Source of the DNA: Melastoma dodecandrum
Lineage: Eukaryota; Streptophyta; Magnoliopsida; Myrtales; Melastomataceae
NCBI GenBank assembly: GCA_029817715.1
Contig: JARUPY010000397.1
Location: 4,712,001-4,776,000, forward strand
DNA: 64,000 nucleotides
Reading direction: 5' to 3'
The translations under genes were made by a program, and so were the position numbers. This document shows, one piece after another, positions 21,936-33,600 of this stretch. A model generated the notes under the pieces. It ran no database searches and was not told the DNA's origin. It saw only the letters and a program-made list of their open reading frames with translations. The stretch's first letter is position 1. Each line of letters opens with the position of its first letter.

Positions 21936-23059
21936 ATGTACCCCCTCGGCCTCCTCCACTTCCCCAATCACCGCCCAATCATAGTCGCCGTCGCGGAACC
22001 CTCATTGCATCTCCGCTCACAACCTGACCATCCGTCTGTTCCGAAACCTTGTTGGATCAAATTCCTGCGGAAACCATTCAACATATTTCTCGTTCATCGA
22101 GGACCTGATACCAAGGAAAGGGAGGCGGCCCTGATTTACGACTACCTCCGAGGGAGCGGGTACTTTCCCTTCTTGGATGGTGAGAGCCTGATGCCCGGGG
22201 AGAAGATTCCCGATGGGATCGATGAGGCACTCTGGGAGAGCAAGCTCGGAATCATCATCTTCTCCCCTAGGTTTGGCGAGTCACAGCATTGTCTTGACGA
22301 GCTCGTCAGACTTATAGAGATGGGGAAGCCGCTCCTTCCCATCTTCAGCGACATTGAGCCGTCCGAACTGAGGGTAGCAGAATATCGCATGGGACGGGAT
22401 ACTGCGGAGAAGGTGAAAGAGTATACAGATGCTCTGGATGAAGCGAAACAAGTCCGCGGCCTTAGGTTCCAACCCAGCACCGGGTAAGGGTTTTTAACAA
22501 AATCCCCAGGAGTGGTAGTCGAAGGTGTTTTCTTATTAGGTTATTAACTAATCCCGTGCAGGGAGATTCCTATGAGGGTTTTTATAATAGATGCGTGTGT
22601 ATTGACCAGTTTTGGCAAATTTGGAATAAGTGACTGGGGTTTCTCCTCCTCCCTTTCAGGAATTGGTCCAAACTGGGGAGGGACACGGTGATGGCGGTCG
22701 ACGGGATGTTTGTCGAATTAGGGGAAGAATGTCCTCCTCGCCACGAGGGCAGCTCTGGTTTTTACCCAGCATGCGAGTATACACCAGGGCTTGGGCCACC
22801 GATTTCGGACAAGGTTAATGAGGCGTACGGTGCAAGTTTTGCGGTAGGAAAGGCGGGCAGTAGCCTCACCCACGATCTGCGTCCTTCTTTTGCGTGCATT
22901 TTCTGGGACGGCAGAAAACATATGCTTCTTCTTATTCTTCTTTCTGCTGCTGCTGCTGCTTCTGTTTCTGGGACGGCACGGCAGAAAACATATGTTTCTT
23001 CTTCTTCTTTCCTCGTGATCTGGATCGAGAAATGGAGGGCCTACATATGTTTTTTTTAA
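21936..23059 (+). CDS. TIR-only protein, probable NAD+-cleaving immune enzyme
   Basis: Exon 1 is 21936-22483 and exon 2 starts at 22660 (donor GT at 22484, acceptor AG at 22658-22659). The frame closes at 23057-23059, giving about 315 residues. The TIR domain spans about residues 48-180. It contains FLVHRGPDTK (51-60), FLDGESLMPGEKI (79-91), IIIFSPRFGES (106-116) and CLDELV (119-124). Glu122 aligns with the catalytic Glu of plant TIR NADases such as RBA1 and L6. No NB-ARC or LRR follows. The HRG-DTK pattern matches the conserved TIR-only group found also in grasses (BdTIR type). The ATG at 21936 is preferred because the second copy has an equivalent ATG-TAC start. The last 50 or so residues come from a repeat-rich, T/C-rich tract, so the true end may lie earlier or in a further exon. 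Confidence 0.8.
22905..23010 (+). repeat. Simple-sequence and short direct repeat at the TIR gene 3' end
   Basis: GGGACGGCAGAAAACATATG occurs near 22908 and, in expanded form, near 22972. Between them are CTTCTT and TGC triplet runs. The repeat lies inside the open frame of exon 2 and explains its Leu/Ala/Ser-rich tail. Confidence 0.7.
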
Positions 23060-25074
23060 TTAATTATTATTATGGACGACATCGTATCATGACCAACAAA
23101 TGGAGGAGGGATCTCACTCTATGTCAAACTTTACCTCCATTCGTTTCTTTATTATGGACGACCACGGAACGATAATCCTATCAATTCAAAGTTTCTTTAT
23201 TATGGACGAACACAGAACGATAATACTATCAATTCAAAGTTTCTTTATTATGTTCGTTTCTTTATTTGATAATCCTATCAAATCAGTAATCTCAAGGTCA
23301 ACAGAGAACATTTTATTTTTTAGAACAAAAGTGAGATATAATAAAAATAGAAGTCTTCAAATGGGAACTAAAGCAACAAAATTATGGGGGGTTCAATACT
23401 TATTGTCAACCTCTTTCGGATACGAATCAGGTCTTTTCAATTTTTTTAGGTTTATGCTCTACTCCGAGTCAAAATCTGCCCCATTTTGATTTGCACATAT
23501 AGGATAAATGCCAATAGTATAACGTCTTTTTTTTTTTTACAACTACATTTTTTTTTGTTTTCAGATATGTCACTATCAATGAATACAATTGAGTTTTGTT
23601 TTAAGGTAGTGATAAGTCATTCGTTGTTGTTCATATTCAAATCAATGAATGAATTATTCATTATTGAATACTCGAAACAACCCTTCTGTTGACAATCAAA
23701 CTAAAATTGAAAAAAACAAGGAGAAGAAGAGGAGGACCCAAAGACACATGGACTTCAATATGATTGGACTATAGAACAACATTTCTACGAAATTAAAGAA
23801 GAAAAGGAAATGATCTTTTGGATTATACGTGATGATGCCCTCCCCTCCCCATAACCTTATTTTCCCTTTTAATTTGGTTCTTTAGAGACTTTTGCCAGGC
23901 TTCAATTTCAAACTTGTCTCCCAAGCTTCTCTGCTTGGGCAAAGGATTAACTACAGCCAAGACAAACCAACCAACACCCCCTTCCTTTGACATTTCTTAC
24001 CGTCCACTTCCCACAAAACATAAATATTACAAATCCCAAATTGATTTGATTACGTACTTATGTGGCTCTGCCTAATTAAACATACGATATCCATCTAGTT
24101 TGATGTATGGAATACAAATAATGGAAAAGGGTGAGGGGGAGTGTGATAAAACTCTTCCTCTTCCTCTTCCCCCTCCCGAATGAGCACAAGCTATGGGGTT
24201 TTGTTTAACTGTTTCATGAAATTAATTTTTAGTAAAAAGTATTTGTCACTTAGCTACTCGACCCGATGTTTTGTTGTTTACGCGTGTGGTTGTTCGATGG
24301 TACAATCACGCTTCACAAGTAATAAAGTAATGAGTAAAAGTCGTTCTCACGGATAAGTATTTCAAAAAAATCTTACCGATCAACGGTAAACAACTACGAT
24401 GTAGTCAAATCAAGTAACACGAGAATTCGGAAAAAATAAATTGATAAGAAACTAAACAGCATAAAAATACGAGATTAATCAAATGAGTAGGATCACGACT
24501 TCCTCCGATATTTCACCATATCACTCAATCCTCTCTTTATCATTAAATTGTTCAAAACATGTTTACTAATTTAATATTCTTAGCCACTCTTATGCATCTT
24601 CCGACCTAAACAAGAGAAAAACCTGACCCAGCCACTCTTATGCATCTTTCGCATAGTATCGATCACTTCACCTGCAATGCAAACCACAAAATTCAAAAGT
24701 ACACATGTAACACAACTAAGCGAAAATAACATGTAAACTAAGTATATGTGCCTACAAATATGGGATGTTTAACACTAATTACGCTCACAAATGAGACATA
24801 TAACTCTAATTTCTTAGAGTTAACAGGAACTAGTTGACGGTTATTGATTTTTAAATTTCCCCTTATGTCATTGAGGTTGTGTTTGTGTTTTTGAATTGCA
24901 ATCGTAAACCCCAAAACGTGCATACAACAAGAAATTTAAAATATGTATCATGACATCACAGCTACTGCTTTGAACCAAGCATAACCAAAGAGAAGATCAC
25001 TTAATGGAGAACCTGAACTTAAAGCTTAACCCTCCCATGCATACACATCTCCGACGCCACCCAACGAAACAAGC
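23060..25074. other. Intergenic between the TIR copies
   Basis: No gene is recognised. At 23146-23280 a unit of about 57 bp (TTTCTTTATTATGGACGA...CTATCAATTCAAAG) is repeated about 2.5 times. About 23605-24010 is the second copy of the TIR upstream flank. About 24240-24520, with its strings ACAATCACGCTTCACAAGTAAT and GTCGTTCTCACGGATAAG, resembles a dispersed repeat I have seen in other plant genomes, but I cannot place it in a family. Confidence 0.5.
23146..23280 (+). repeat. Tandem repeat, unit about 57 bp, 2.5 copies
   Basis: The strings TTTCTTTATTATGGACGA and GATAATnCTATCAATTCAAAG alternate in the same spacing. The third copy is cut short at TTATTATGTTCG. Confidence 0.75.
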
Positions 25075-25279
25075 ATGTACTCCCTCTTCCTCTTCCCCAA
25101 TCACCGCCCAATCATAGTCGCCGTCGCGGAACCCTCGTTGCATCTCCGCTCACAACCTGACCATCCGTCTGTTCCGAAACCTTATTGGATCAAATTCCCG
25201 CGGAAACCATTCAACGTATTTCTCGTTCATCGATGACCTGATACCAAGGAAAAAGAGGCGGCCCTGATTTACGACTACC
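25075..25279 (+). pseudogene. TIR-only paralogue, exon 1 part 1
   Basis: The ATG at 25075 opens a protein start closely similar to the intact copy at 21936, two codons shorter. A TGA at 25234-25236 replaces the Gly of the HRG-DTK motif. The sequence breaks off after TTTACGACTACC, where a solo LTR has inserted. The stop alone would already prevent a functional product. Confidence 0.9.
25275..25279 (+). repeat. Target-site duplication CTACC (left)
   Basis: CTACC precedes the LTR at 25280 and follows it at 30069-30073. The intact TIR gene has a single CTACC at the matching place (near 22142), which proves the duplication. Confidence 0.95.
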
Positions 25280-28200
25280 TGTACGTGCGCCCTCCGGTCT
25301 AGCACGCGCGATGGCGGTTCGGGCAACCCAAGGATCCGGGCCCGCTCCCCCGAGGCCCAGTCCGGTCGACGTTCCGGCTCGAACGCCGAACGCTGCGGAA
25401 AGAGGACCCGGGTTTGGGCCTTCCCTTGATTCGCGAACGGGTCTGCGGGACGTTTCGCCAACCATCTCCAGTTCCCTGAAGGTGGCGAGCGAAAGGCTGC
25501 GTTAAGACCTCGCTCACGAATTTTTGGGAAGGCTCAAGGAGCGGCTCGGTTTGCCGTCACCTCATCCTAAATGGCTCCGAAAAGATGGTGTAGTTTAGCT
25601 TTGGTAAACTGTTCGGAGTCGCCACCGACTTAGTTTAAAAATGTGATTTTAAGTCGGAAAAATCATAGTTGGGTTCCGGGATTCCTATTTATTAACCTTT
25701 GTATTCTAAAACATGCAAAAGGATGGTGATTTGTCCAAAAAGGTTTAACTTTTGATTGACGGGTGTTGGGCTCGATTCGGGAGTAGGCCGGACTTTTATC
25801 GACGTTTTAACGGGCGTTGGACCCGAATTTAGGTTTGTTTGATTAAAACCAATCATGCGACGTAAAACCTAAAGCCTAAGCATACGCGCAATGATAAACA
25901 TTTATGTAGATCAAAAGGGCGGGGAAGGGCGGTGATTGCGGGCCTATACACTTCGGCCCGCAATCCGTTACAAATGGATTTGAATAAAAATTCGGGGTGG
26001 CCCGCACCTCCCCTTTGTACCTTTGATTGAGTTTAGGGTCGCTTTAAGCCTTCGAGCCCACGGTTTTTAGGCCGGGGTGGATCCACGCGGTTTGATACAC
26101 GCGCCTTCGAGTTAACCTTCGAAATTTTGATGTTGATCTTCCGAGATTAGATGCTCGATGTACATGCAAAGAAAAATAAAGAAGTGGTAAGAAAGTCCTA
26201 ATTTAAATCGAAGTAAATAATTAGGACTTAATGAAATAAGAGTGATACTTACTGGGCATTGTGAGCCCGTTGATGTCGATCGTCCGCGTCATCGAAGGAT
26301 GACATTCCTTGATAGTAATTCATCGGTGTTAATATGCAAAGTAGAGGAAGATGGCAATGTCGAGCCAATAATATCGAGCAAATTCAAATTCAACTTAATT
26401 AAATTAATAAGACATGTCTTACCTTATGAATCGATTGGGTAGAGTCGCGATTTTTCGAGATGTCCAAGTTTCGATTGTGTTTTTCATGTAAAACAAAGAG
26501 AGATGGAGGTTAGTCATGTATAATAAAAAACTAACTATTTAATGCGAGCAATAAAATTAACGAACCGAGATATCTTGAACTTTATGAAAGTCTCAAACAT
26601 TTAACAATAATGGTCAGCCTAAAAATTATTTACTACCATTAAGACTTCGTAAGAATATAAATAATTATTATTATATCAAGTAAAATCATGCGGGAAGGAT
26701 AACGTTAAAAGAATAAAGTTAAAAGAAATTACCTTTTTTGTGGGTATACATCCTGATCGATTGAATCAGCTCCCCAAAGCTTCGTGGGTCTTCAGAGAGT
26801 CTTCTGTCTCGTTAAGGGAGTGAAATCGGCTGAACTGGTTCCCAAAGACGCCGGGTTGGAGACGGTCTTCCTCTATAAGCTTCGGAGTCATTTGGGCGGT
26901 TGAATCCCCTGTTGCTAGCTCTCAACACAGCGAGGTTTTGGGATGAGGAGTCGCCTCCGGGAAGGGACCTCACGACGATGGGTTGGAAAGGCCCGCTACG
27001 GGTGCTTGAGACGGTGACAGGAGAGCCACCGGTTCACTGCCTTGGGTGCGAGGTTAGTTCGAGGAGCTGGTGGTTTACTGAGGTTTTGGAGGGCGCCGGA
27101 GGAGATGGGTCTCCGTTATCAGTGGGAAGGAACAGGTGACCGCCGAGGACAGGCTTGGTAAGGGAGCACCGGAGATCACCGGGGACGTCAGGGAGCTGCC
27201 CTGGCCGCGGGAGGAGACGCCTTAGGCGGATCTGGAGTTGAGGCAGTCGGGAGCTTTGAGCGGAGGCCGGCCTCCTTTGAGCCCAGAATCGGGATGGCGG
27301 GGCTGTGGTTATCGGCAGGGGTTCTGGGCGTGAGTTGCCACCGTTGGAGGAGCTACGGTTTGCCGGTGTCGATCTTGAAAATGGAAAGAGGGCGCCAGAG
27401 AAGGGAGCCACCTCGGAGATTTGCCGCGAAGATGGTTGTGAGGAATGCTGGTTCACTATTGCCGAGGACAGGTTCGCTGGGAGGAGGCTTGGGGACGCCG
27501 GAAGAGGATCTGGTCTGAAGGCGAGCGGGGATGACATCCTGGAGTTGATGCGGGAGGAGTTGGGTCACGGCCGGAGTTGGTGTCGCCGGATCGGGAAAGA
27601 GGACGCTGAGGAGGGGCTGGCTGAGAAGTGGCCGGTTCGCTGCTTTGGGGAGTTGATTCGGGGAGGAAGCTGAAGAAGGAGGACTCTCTACCAGTGGCTG
27701 GGCCGGGGCGGCTGGGTGCACCACCGTGAGAGACGCCGGGAAGCTATTGACGGGGCGTCTGGCCGCTGCTGGAGGGCTGAGGTCGGTGAAGGCAGAGGGG
27801 AAGTAACGTACGCTGGATGTCATGGTCGTCGTTGAAATCAGGGCGTCAATGAGAGGATGGTTGTTACGGTTGGCTTCGGGAGAACAGGGGAGCTGAGATG
27901 GGAAGCCGCCTTGGGGCTGAGCTTGGTGCTCGGGTTGCGGAGACGCCGGCTGGGAATCTCTATTGTGTGGAATGCTATTGTATATTCCGGAGACGACGGA
28001 GCAGATGTACTCGTTGTTGCCAACTTCAGGAACGTCGGGGAGGTAAGTCTGGTCGTTGGGCTTGAAACCGCCAGGAAACGGGTTGTTGCTGCAGGGTGCT
28101 GGTGCGGATTGTGGGAGTGCTACTACAGGGGTGCTGGTTTGCAGCTGGTTTTAGGGCGGCTTGCGGGAACGCTGGCTGAGATCTCCGTCGTGTGGAGAGC

Positions 28201-30068
28201 TGCTACGGGTGAGCTGCTGTTCCATTACTTTGGGTGCGGCGTTGGTTCACTGCCTTGGGACGGCCAAGAAGAGCAGGGGGATGTCGTTGGAATAGGAGGA
28301 GCCTGGGTGCACTGCTGTCGTTGCAGGTCATCTGGACTGATTGCCAACTCCAAGATGGTTGAGCCGAGAGGGAGGGTTCCCGAGGCTACCAGGGCGTCGC
28401 CAGAGAGTTTGCCGCTGCGGGTCGCTGCTTGTTGAACTGCAGGGATACTGGCCAGTCACCATCCCCCCAAGGTATCTAGCAGGGGGGACTCGTCTTTATT
28501 GTTGCTCAGGAGAGGCTCTCTTTGACACCGGTAGGAGCTGATGGAGCTGGAGTCATCGCCAAGGGCCGAAGTTGATGTTGTTGCGTCTGAGGAAGCAGGA
28601 GTCCGCCACAGCTAGAAGTCCTGTGTGTTCCTGGGGAGGCATCCGGTAAAGCTGAAGCTGGTTGCAGCCCGAAGTGCAGCATCCTCCCCGCCATTGTCGT
28701 GGTATACTCCGGCTGGGTTGGTCATCACGAGGTTCCCGTCATGTCGGTTTTTGGCTTATCTTGGCTCTAAACAGGTGGAAGACCGTTCCTCGGGGTGAAG
28801 ACGACGGAGAAGAGAAGAAGAAGAGAGCCCTCCAGGAAGGATTTTTTTTTTTATGTAAGTTTATGGGAGCCCCCCTCCCCAAAGAAATTTTGAGAGTGAT
28901 CCCCCTTCTGCCTAACGCCTTTTTCTTTTTTTAATATGCGCGGGTGGGATCACACAGAGCAATTGTGAAATTGTGTCTCGAAGTGACAAGACCATTTGAT
29001 TGGGTGGCGGGAAATTATCGATGTTGTGCTTTTTGTGGTTGGCGTCGCAGGTGGGATGGCGTGTTGCTATGCTGGGATCGCAAAGCTCGTCGATGGGGAA
29101 TGGGCGTCGGGGCGGTGCAGCAGGTTAGCGGACGTTTGCTTGCTGCGATGGGCATTTGCGGAGAAGCGAACACTGCAATCCCACTCGTGATGGTTGTCCT
29201 GCCTTTCTTGGATTAGATGTTTGCTTTTACGGTCGCAGACGTTTTGGTGTTCTTGAATTGTGAGTCGATAGGCTGTGGAGGAGGCAGGGGTTCTTGAACC
29301 GCGGTCCCTAGGGAGGGAGTCTTAGACTGATGCGGGAGATTGCCTGGGGGAATTTGTCGGAGATTTTATGCTTGAGAGAAATCGTTTATCCGTCGTTTGG
29401 AATAAGTAGTTCGGCCATCTCTTTCGGCTCTCTGTTAACATTGCAGTGTACAAGACGGAGAAGGAAGCTCCACCATCCTCTGCCGATGATTCAAGCTGTG
29501 TTGGCCCGTGTGTGAGTAAGGATGCCCACACATGTTGAGCGACGCAAAACTACCAGAACAAGGCCGCGAACGACATTAGGGCGTCAACTATTATCATTCG
29601 TGTGTGGGTACGGATGCCCTGTCCAGTCTGCAGCCGTGGGATTTGAGAAATGGAATGCCTATTTTTATTTTTATTTTTTTTGAAATCTCCTATTGAGTCC
29701 TTGAATAAAAATCTGAAATTTGCAAATTGGTCCCCAAACCTTTAAAGTGACTTTCAAATGGGCCCGAGCTGAATAAAGGAGCCTAAAATTATCGGTTTGT
29801 TTCCTAAACAGGTCTCGTTCTTTTCTTTTTAAACTAAATCAAGGAAGTGAGTGAAGTGTGTTATGCGGTAAAAAAAGGAATTTTGTTCTTTTAAAATTTA
29901 GAAATTAATTAAAACTCGACCGAGAATTAGTTCATGTAACTAATTCGTAAATTCAGAATCGATCGCCTAATTGTAATCCGTTCGTTAATCATGTTTAACG
30001 ATCTTTTAACGGTATTAGAATTAGTCAGCCCGTTGCCGTTTAGATGATACAAAATTTGGGGATCTACA
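25280..30068 (-). mobile_element. Solo LTR of 4.8 kb (copy B), inverted
   Basis: The segment starts TGTACGTGCGCC and ends GGGGATCTACA. On the minus strand this reads TGTAGATCCCC...GTACA, the same ends as LTR copy A. CTACC duplications flank it. No gag, protease, polymerase or primer site occurs inside, so it is a solo LTR left by recombination, or possibly a large non-autonomous unit. About 25280-26520 matches copy A; 26740-29300 is GC-rich and unique to this copy. The GC-rich part is open in several frames on both strands, but the frames are unlike each other and carry no recognisable domain. Confidence 0.85.
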
Positions 30069-30117
30069 CTACCTCCGAGGGAGCGGGTACTTTCCCTTCT
30101 TGGATGTTGAGAGCCTG
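30069..30117 (+). pseudogene. TIR-only paralogue, exon 1 part 2 (49 bp between two insertions)
   Basis: CTACCTCCGAGGGAGCGGGT and the following bases to GAGAGCCTG are nearly identical to 22141-22189 of the intact TIR gene. The first five bases are the duplicated CTACC and the last five the duplicated GCCTG. It is all that separates the solo LTR from the gypsy element. Confidence 0.95.
30113..30117 (+). repeat. Target-site duplication GCCTG (left)
   Basis: GCCTG directly precedes the gypsy LTR start at 30118 and directly follows its end at 35634-35638. The intact TIR gene has one GAGAGCCTGA at this place. Confidence 0.95.
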
Positions 30118-30620
30118 TGATGGCCGGAAATACTACCACTATTGACGTAAACAGAGCTGAGCCAATTTACTCCCTTAACAACGTCACAAACAACATCCAC
30201 CAGTATCAACTCTTCCACAGCCAGATATGATTACAAGACCAAACCGACAAGAAGGGAAAAAAATTCCAACCCTATCCACATCCGTCGCTCCTTCCCTTCC
30301 GCTTCATCTTCATTGTTCCCTTCTCAATTTCCAGAAATCTTCAACTCCTCTCTCCTCGGGGTTGTCTGCCCCTTTAACCAATTTCCCCGCAGACAGCTGG
30401 GGTGCGCGGCCGTTGCGAGGGAGTGTAATTCCCCCTTTGTCCCTCGCTTCTTCTTCTTCTGCCCGATTCTTCTTCTTCTTTGGGTTTGGAGTTCCCATGT
30501 GGCCCACTTGATAGTTATGACCCGCAACCCAACCCGGCAACACTTGACCCGATCCATCGAGTGTAAATGAAACAGTGGCCGGTTCCTTCTTCCAGCTCTC
30601 TTCCTCGGCCAACCGCATCA
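30118..30620 (-). repeat. 3' LTR of the gypsy element
   Basis: The 503 bp LTR lies at the downstream end of the minus-strand element. It matches the other LTR except at about six substitutions, for example GTATCAAC versus GTAACAAC and CATGTGGCCC versus CATGCGGCCC. Confidence 0.95.
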
Positions 30621-30636
30621 ATACCCTCCCCTCAGC
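30621..30636 (-). other. Polypurine tract of the gypsy element
   Basis: On the minus strand GCTGAGGGGAGGGTAT runs directly into the 3' LTR start. Confidence 0.75.
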
Positions 30637-30639
30637 GGC

Positions 30640-33600
30640 ACCCTTGTCCTCAAGGGTAACTCCCGGAAACTGCTCCTGTAAATCGTATAAATACTCCCAA
30701 GTCGCCATATCTTCAGGCTAATCAACCCACTTTACCAGCACCTGAGTTGCAGCTCTGTTGCCCCTCTTCACGAACCGTCGCTGGAGGATGTATTCTGGAA
30801 GTGACGGAGGTGCTGTCGCAAAGGCAGGAAGATGCTGCCTTGCTGGAGTCCCTCCACTAGACCTCTTAAGCCTCGAAACACGAAAGACCGGATGAATAAG
30901 AGAGTGTTGGGGAAGAGCCAACTTGTAAGCAACCTGTCCGATCTTATCCACAATCTTATAAGGACCGAAATAGAGGGGCGAAAGCTTGCTGCCGTGCTTG
31001 CCCTCCACCGAACTCTGACGGTGAGGCTGCAACTTAACATAAACAAAGTCACCCACAGTAAAGCCGCGTTCTGTCCTCCTCTTGTCCGCTAGTTGCTTCA
31101 TACGATGTTGTGCTCGACTCATGTGAAAGCGAAGCAAACGAGCCATAGCCTCCCTATCACTGAGCTCCCTGTTCACAGCCTGATTAATCGTGGTCCCATT
31201 GATGTATGGCAAATGAACCGGAGGTTCATATCCAAACAAGGCCTGGAATGGGGACATCTTAATGGAAGAGTGGTACGTGGTATTATACCACCACTCTGCC
31301 AACGGGAGCCATTTCGCCCACATAGACGGGCAATCTCCGCACATACAGCGAAGGTATGTCTCCAGGCAACGATTGACGACTTCTGACTGACCGTCCGTTT
31401 GGGGATGATACGCGGAAGAATGTTTGAGCTCCACCCCCTGCAAGGAAAACAAGTTTCTCCAGAATTCACTGAGGAAGACGGGATCCCTGTTGCTTACAAT
31501 CGAAGTAGGTAAGCCGTGTAACTTGCAGGCGTTGTTCAAGAAGGCTTCTGCAGCTGACGAGGCGGTTACCGGTTGCTTGAGTGCTGTGAAGTGACCGAAC
31601 TTGGTCAGTCTGTCGATCACAACCAGTATGACCTCCTTGCCGAAAGACTTCGGTAACCCAACAATGAAGTCCATCGTCACCTCCGACCACACGGCTGCTG
31701 GAATTGGCAGGGGTTGAAGTAATCCGGGAGATGCGACCGGGTCATATTTACTTCGCTAACAAATGTCGCACTGCTGGATGTACGTTTGGACATCCCTCTC
31801 CAATCCTTGCCAATAACAAAAGCTGGAGATCCTTTTGTAAGTCGCCTGTACTCCCGAGTTACCCCCAGCCGCCGAAGCATGGAAAGTGTGAATAATCAGC
31901 TCCCGCAAGGCAGAATCATTGCCCACTACCAACTTGCCTTTTCTGGTGAGCAGCTGTTGGCGAAACTCATAAGGGGGTACAACCTCTTTCTGTAATCGCT
32001 GCTGTAATTCCCTCAGCAGAGGGTCAGCTTCCCAACTTCCCCTAATGTTATCAAGCAATGTCCCCTGATCCAAGGATAAAATAACAGCCATTACCTCCGC
32101 TCCAGAGATGCGTGACAGAGCATCCGTGACGAGATTTTCCCTTCCCTTTTTGTAAGCAATCTCATAATCGAACCCGGCTAGTTTCGCTAACCACTTGACT
32201 TGCATCTCGTTGTGAACCCGCTGCTCTAAGAGATACTTTAGGCTCTGATGATCCGTTTTCAAGATGAAATGCCGACCCACTAGATAATGGCGCCACTTTC
32301 CCACGGCGTAAACGACTGCCAATAGCTCCTTCTTGTAGACAGACAGCCCGGCATGCCTCGGAGCCAGCGCCTTGCTGATGTATGCTATGGGATGACCTTC
32401 TTGCATAAGGACAGCTCCAATCCTCGACGAACTAGCGTCCGTTACCACAATGAAGGTCTTAGAAAAGTCAGGTAGAGCGAGAGTAGGGGCGCTAGTCATG
32501 GCTGTCTTCAGATTTTCAAATGCTAATTGAGCTGCTTCTGACCATTGAAAATTATCCTTCTTCAACAGCAGCGTTAAGGGTCTGCTAATCAAGCCGTAAT
32601 TGCGAACAAATCGCCGGTAGTATCCCGTGAGGCCGAGGAACCCTCTGAGCTGAGAAATGTTCGCTGGTCGAGGCCAAACCACCACTGCCTGTATCTTCTT
32701 CGGGTCGGTAGATAGCCCTTCTCCATCGACGAAGTGGCCTAGGTACTCGAGCCTCCGTCTAGCAAAGCCGCACTTGCTGAACTTTGCGAAGAGTGTGTGA
32801 TGTATCAGCGTCTGCAACACCCTCTCCAAGTGTTCCACATGTTGCTCTAAGGATACGCTGTAAACCAAGATATCGTCGAAAAAGACTAACACAAACTTCC
32901 GAAGAAACGGCTTGAGTACCTCGTTCATAAAGCTCTGAAAGGTGGATGGGGCGTTCGTTAAACCGAACGACATAACCAAGAATTCATAGTGCCCTTCGTG
33001 CGTCCGGAAGGCGGTTTTATGGATATCGTCTTCCTTGACACGGATTTGATGATACCCGGATCGCAAGTCGAGCTTCGAGAACCAACTAACACCATGAAGC
33101 TCATCCAACAACTCCTCGATGATCGGTATCGGGAACTTATCCTTCACCGTGTTCGCGTTCAACTCTCGATAGTCAATACACAAGCGCCACGTGTTGTCTT
33201 TCTTTTTTACCAGGACGACCGGTGAAGAGAATGGACTTGTGCTAGGTCTGATTATTCCCGTCTGTAACATTTCCCGGACCAGCTTCTCAATAATGTCTTT
33301 CTGATTGCTCGAATACCTGTAGGGACGGATGGATAGCCCATTAACTCCGTTTACCAGTGGAATCCCATGGTCGTGCGACCTTCGAGGAGGTAGGCCTGTT
33401 GGTTCTTCGAAGACTCCAGGATATTTGTCCAAGAGTTGCTGCACTTCTGCCGGGACTCCCCCTTCTTCGACCAAATTTGCTTTCACCTGATGTGAGGGAA
33501 CGATCAACAACCCCATCTCTTCTCTTGCGACCGAATACAAGCCGAATCGCACCCGATTGAATTCCTTCTCTCCTGCTGACAATGTAATCTGTCGCTCATG

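Noticed and set aside
21794..22027. Alternative frame starting with ATG at 21794 upstream of the TIR gene
   Set aside because: It is in a different frame from the TIR domain and terminates early. The second copy supports the start at 21936.
27034..28435. Overlapping open frames on both strands inside the solo LTR
   Set aside because: Same GC-composition effect. The products on opposite strands are mirror artefacts and contain no family motif.
30227..30570. Frames in the gypsy LTRs, repeated at 35240-35583
   Set aside because: They are present only because the two LTRs are copies of each other. They are Ser/Pro- and Phe-rich from T/C-rich tracts.
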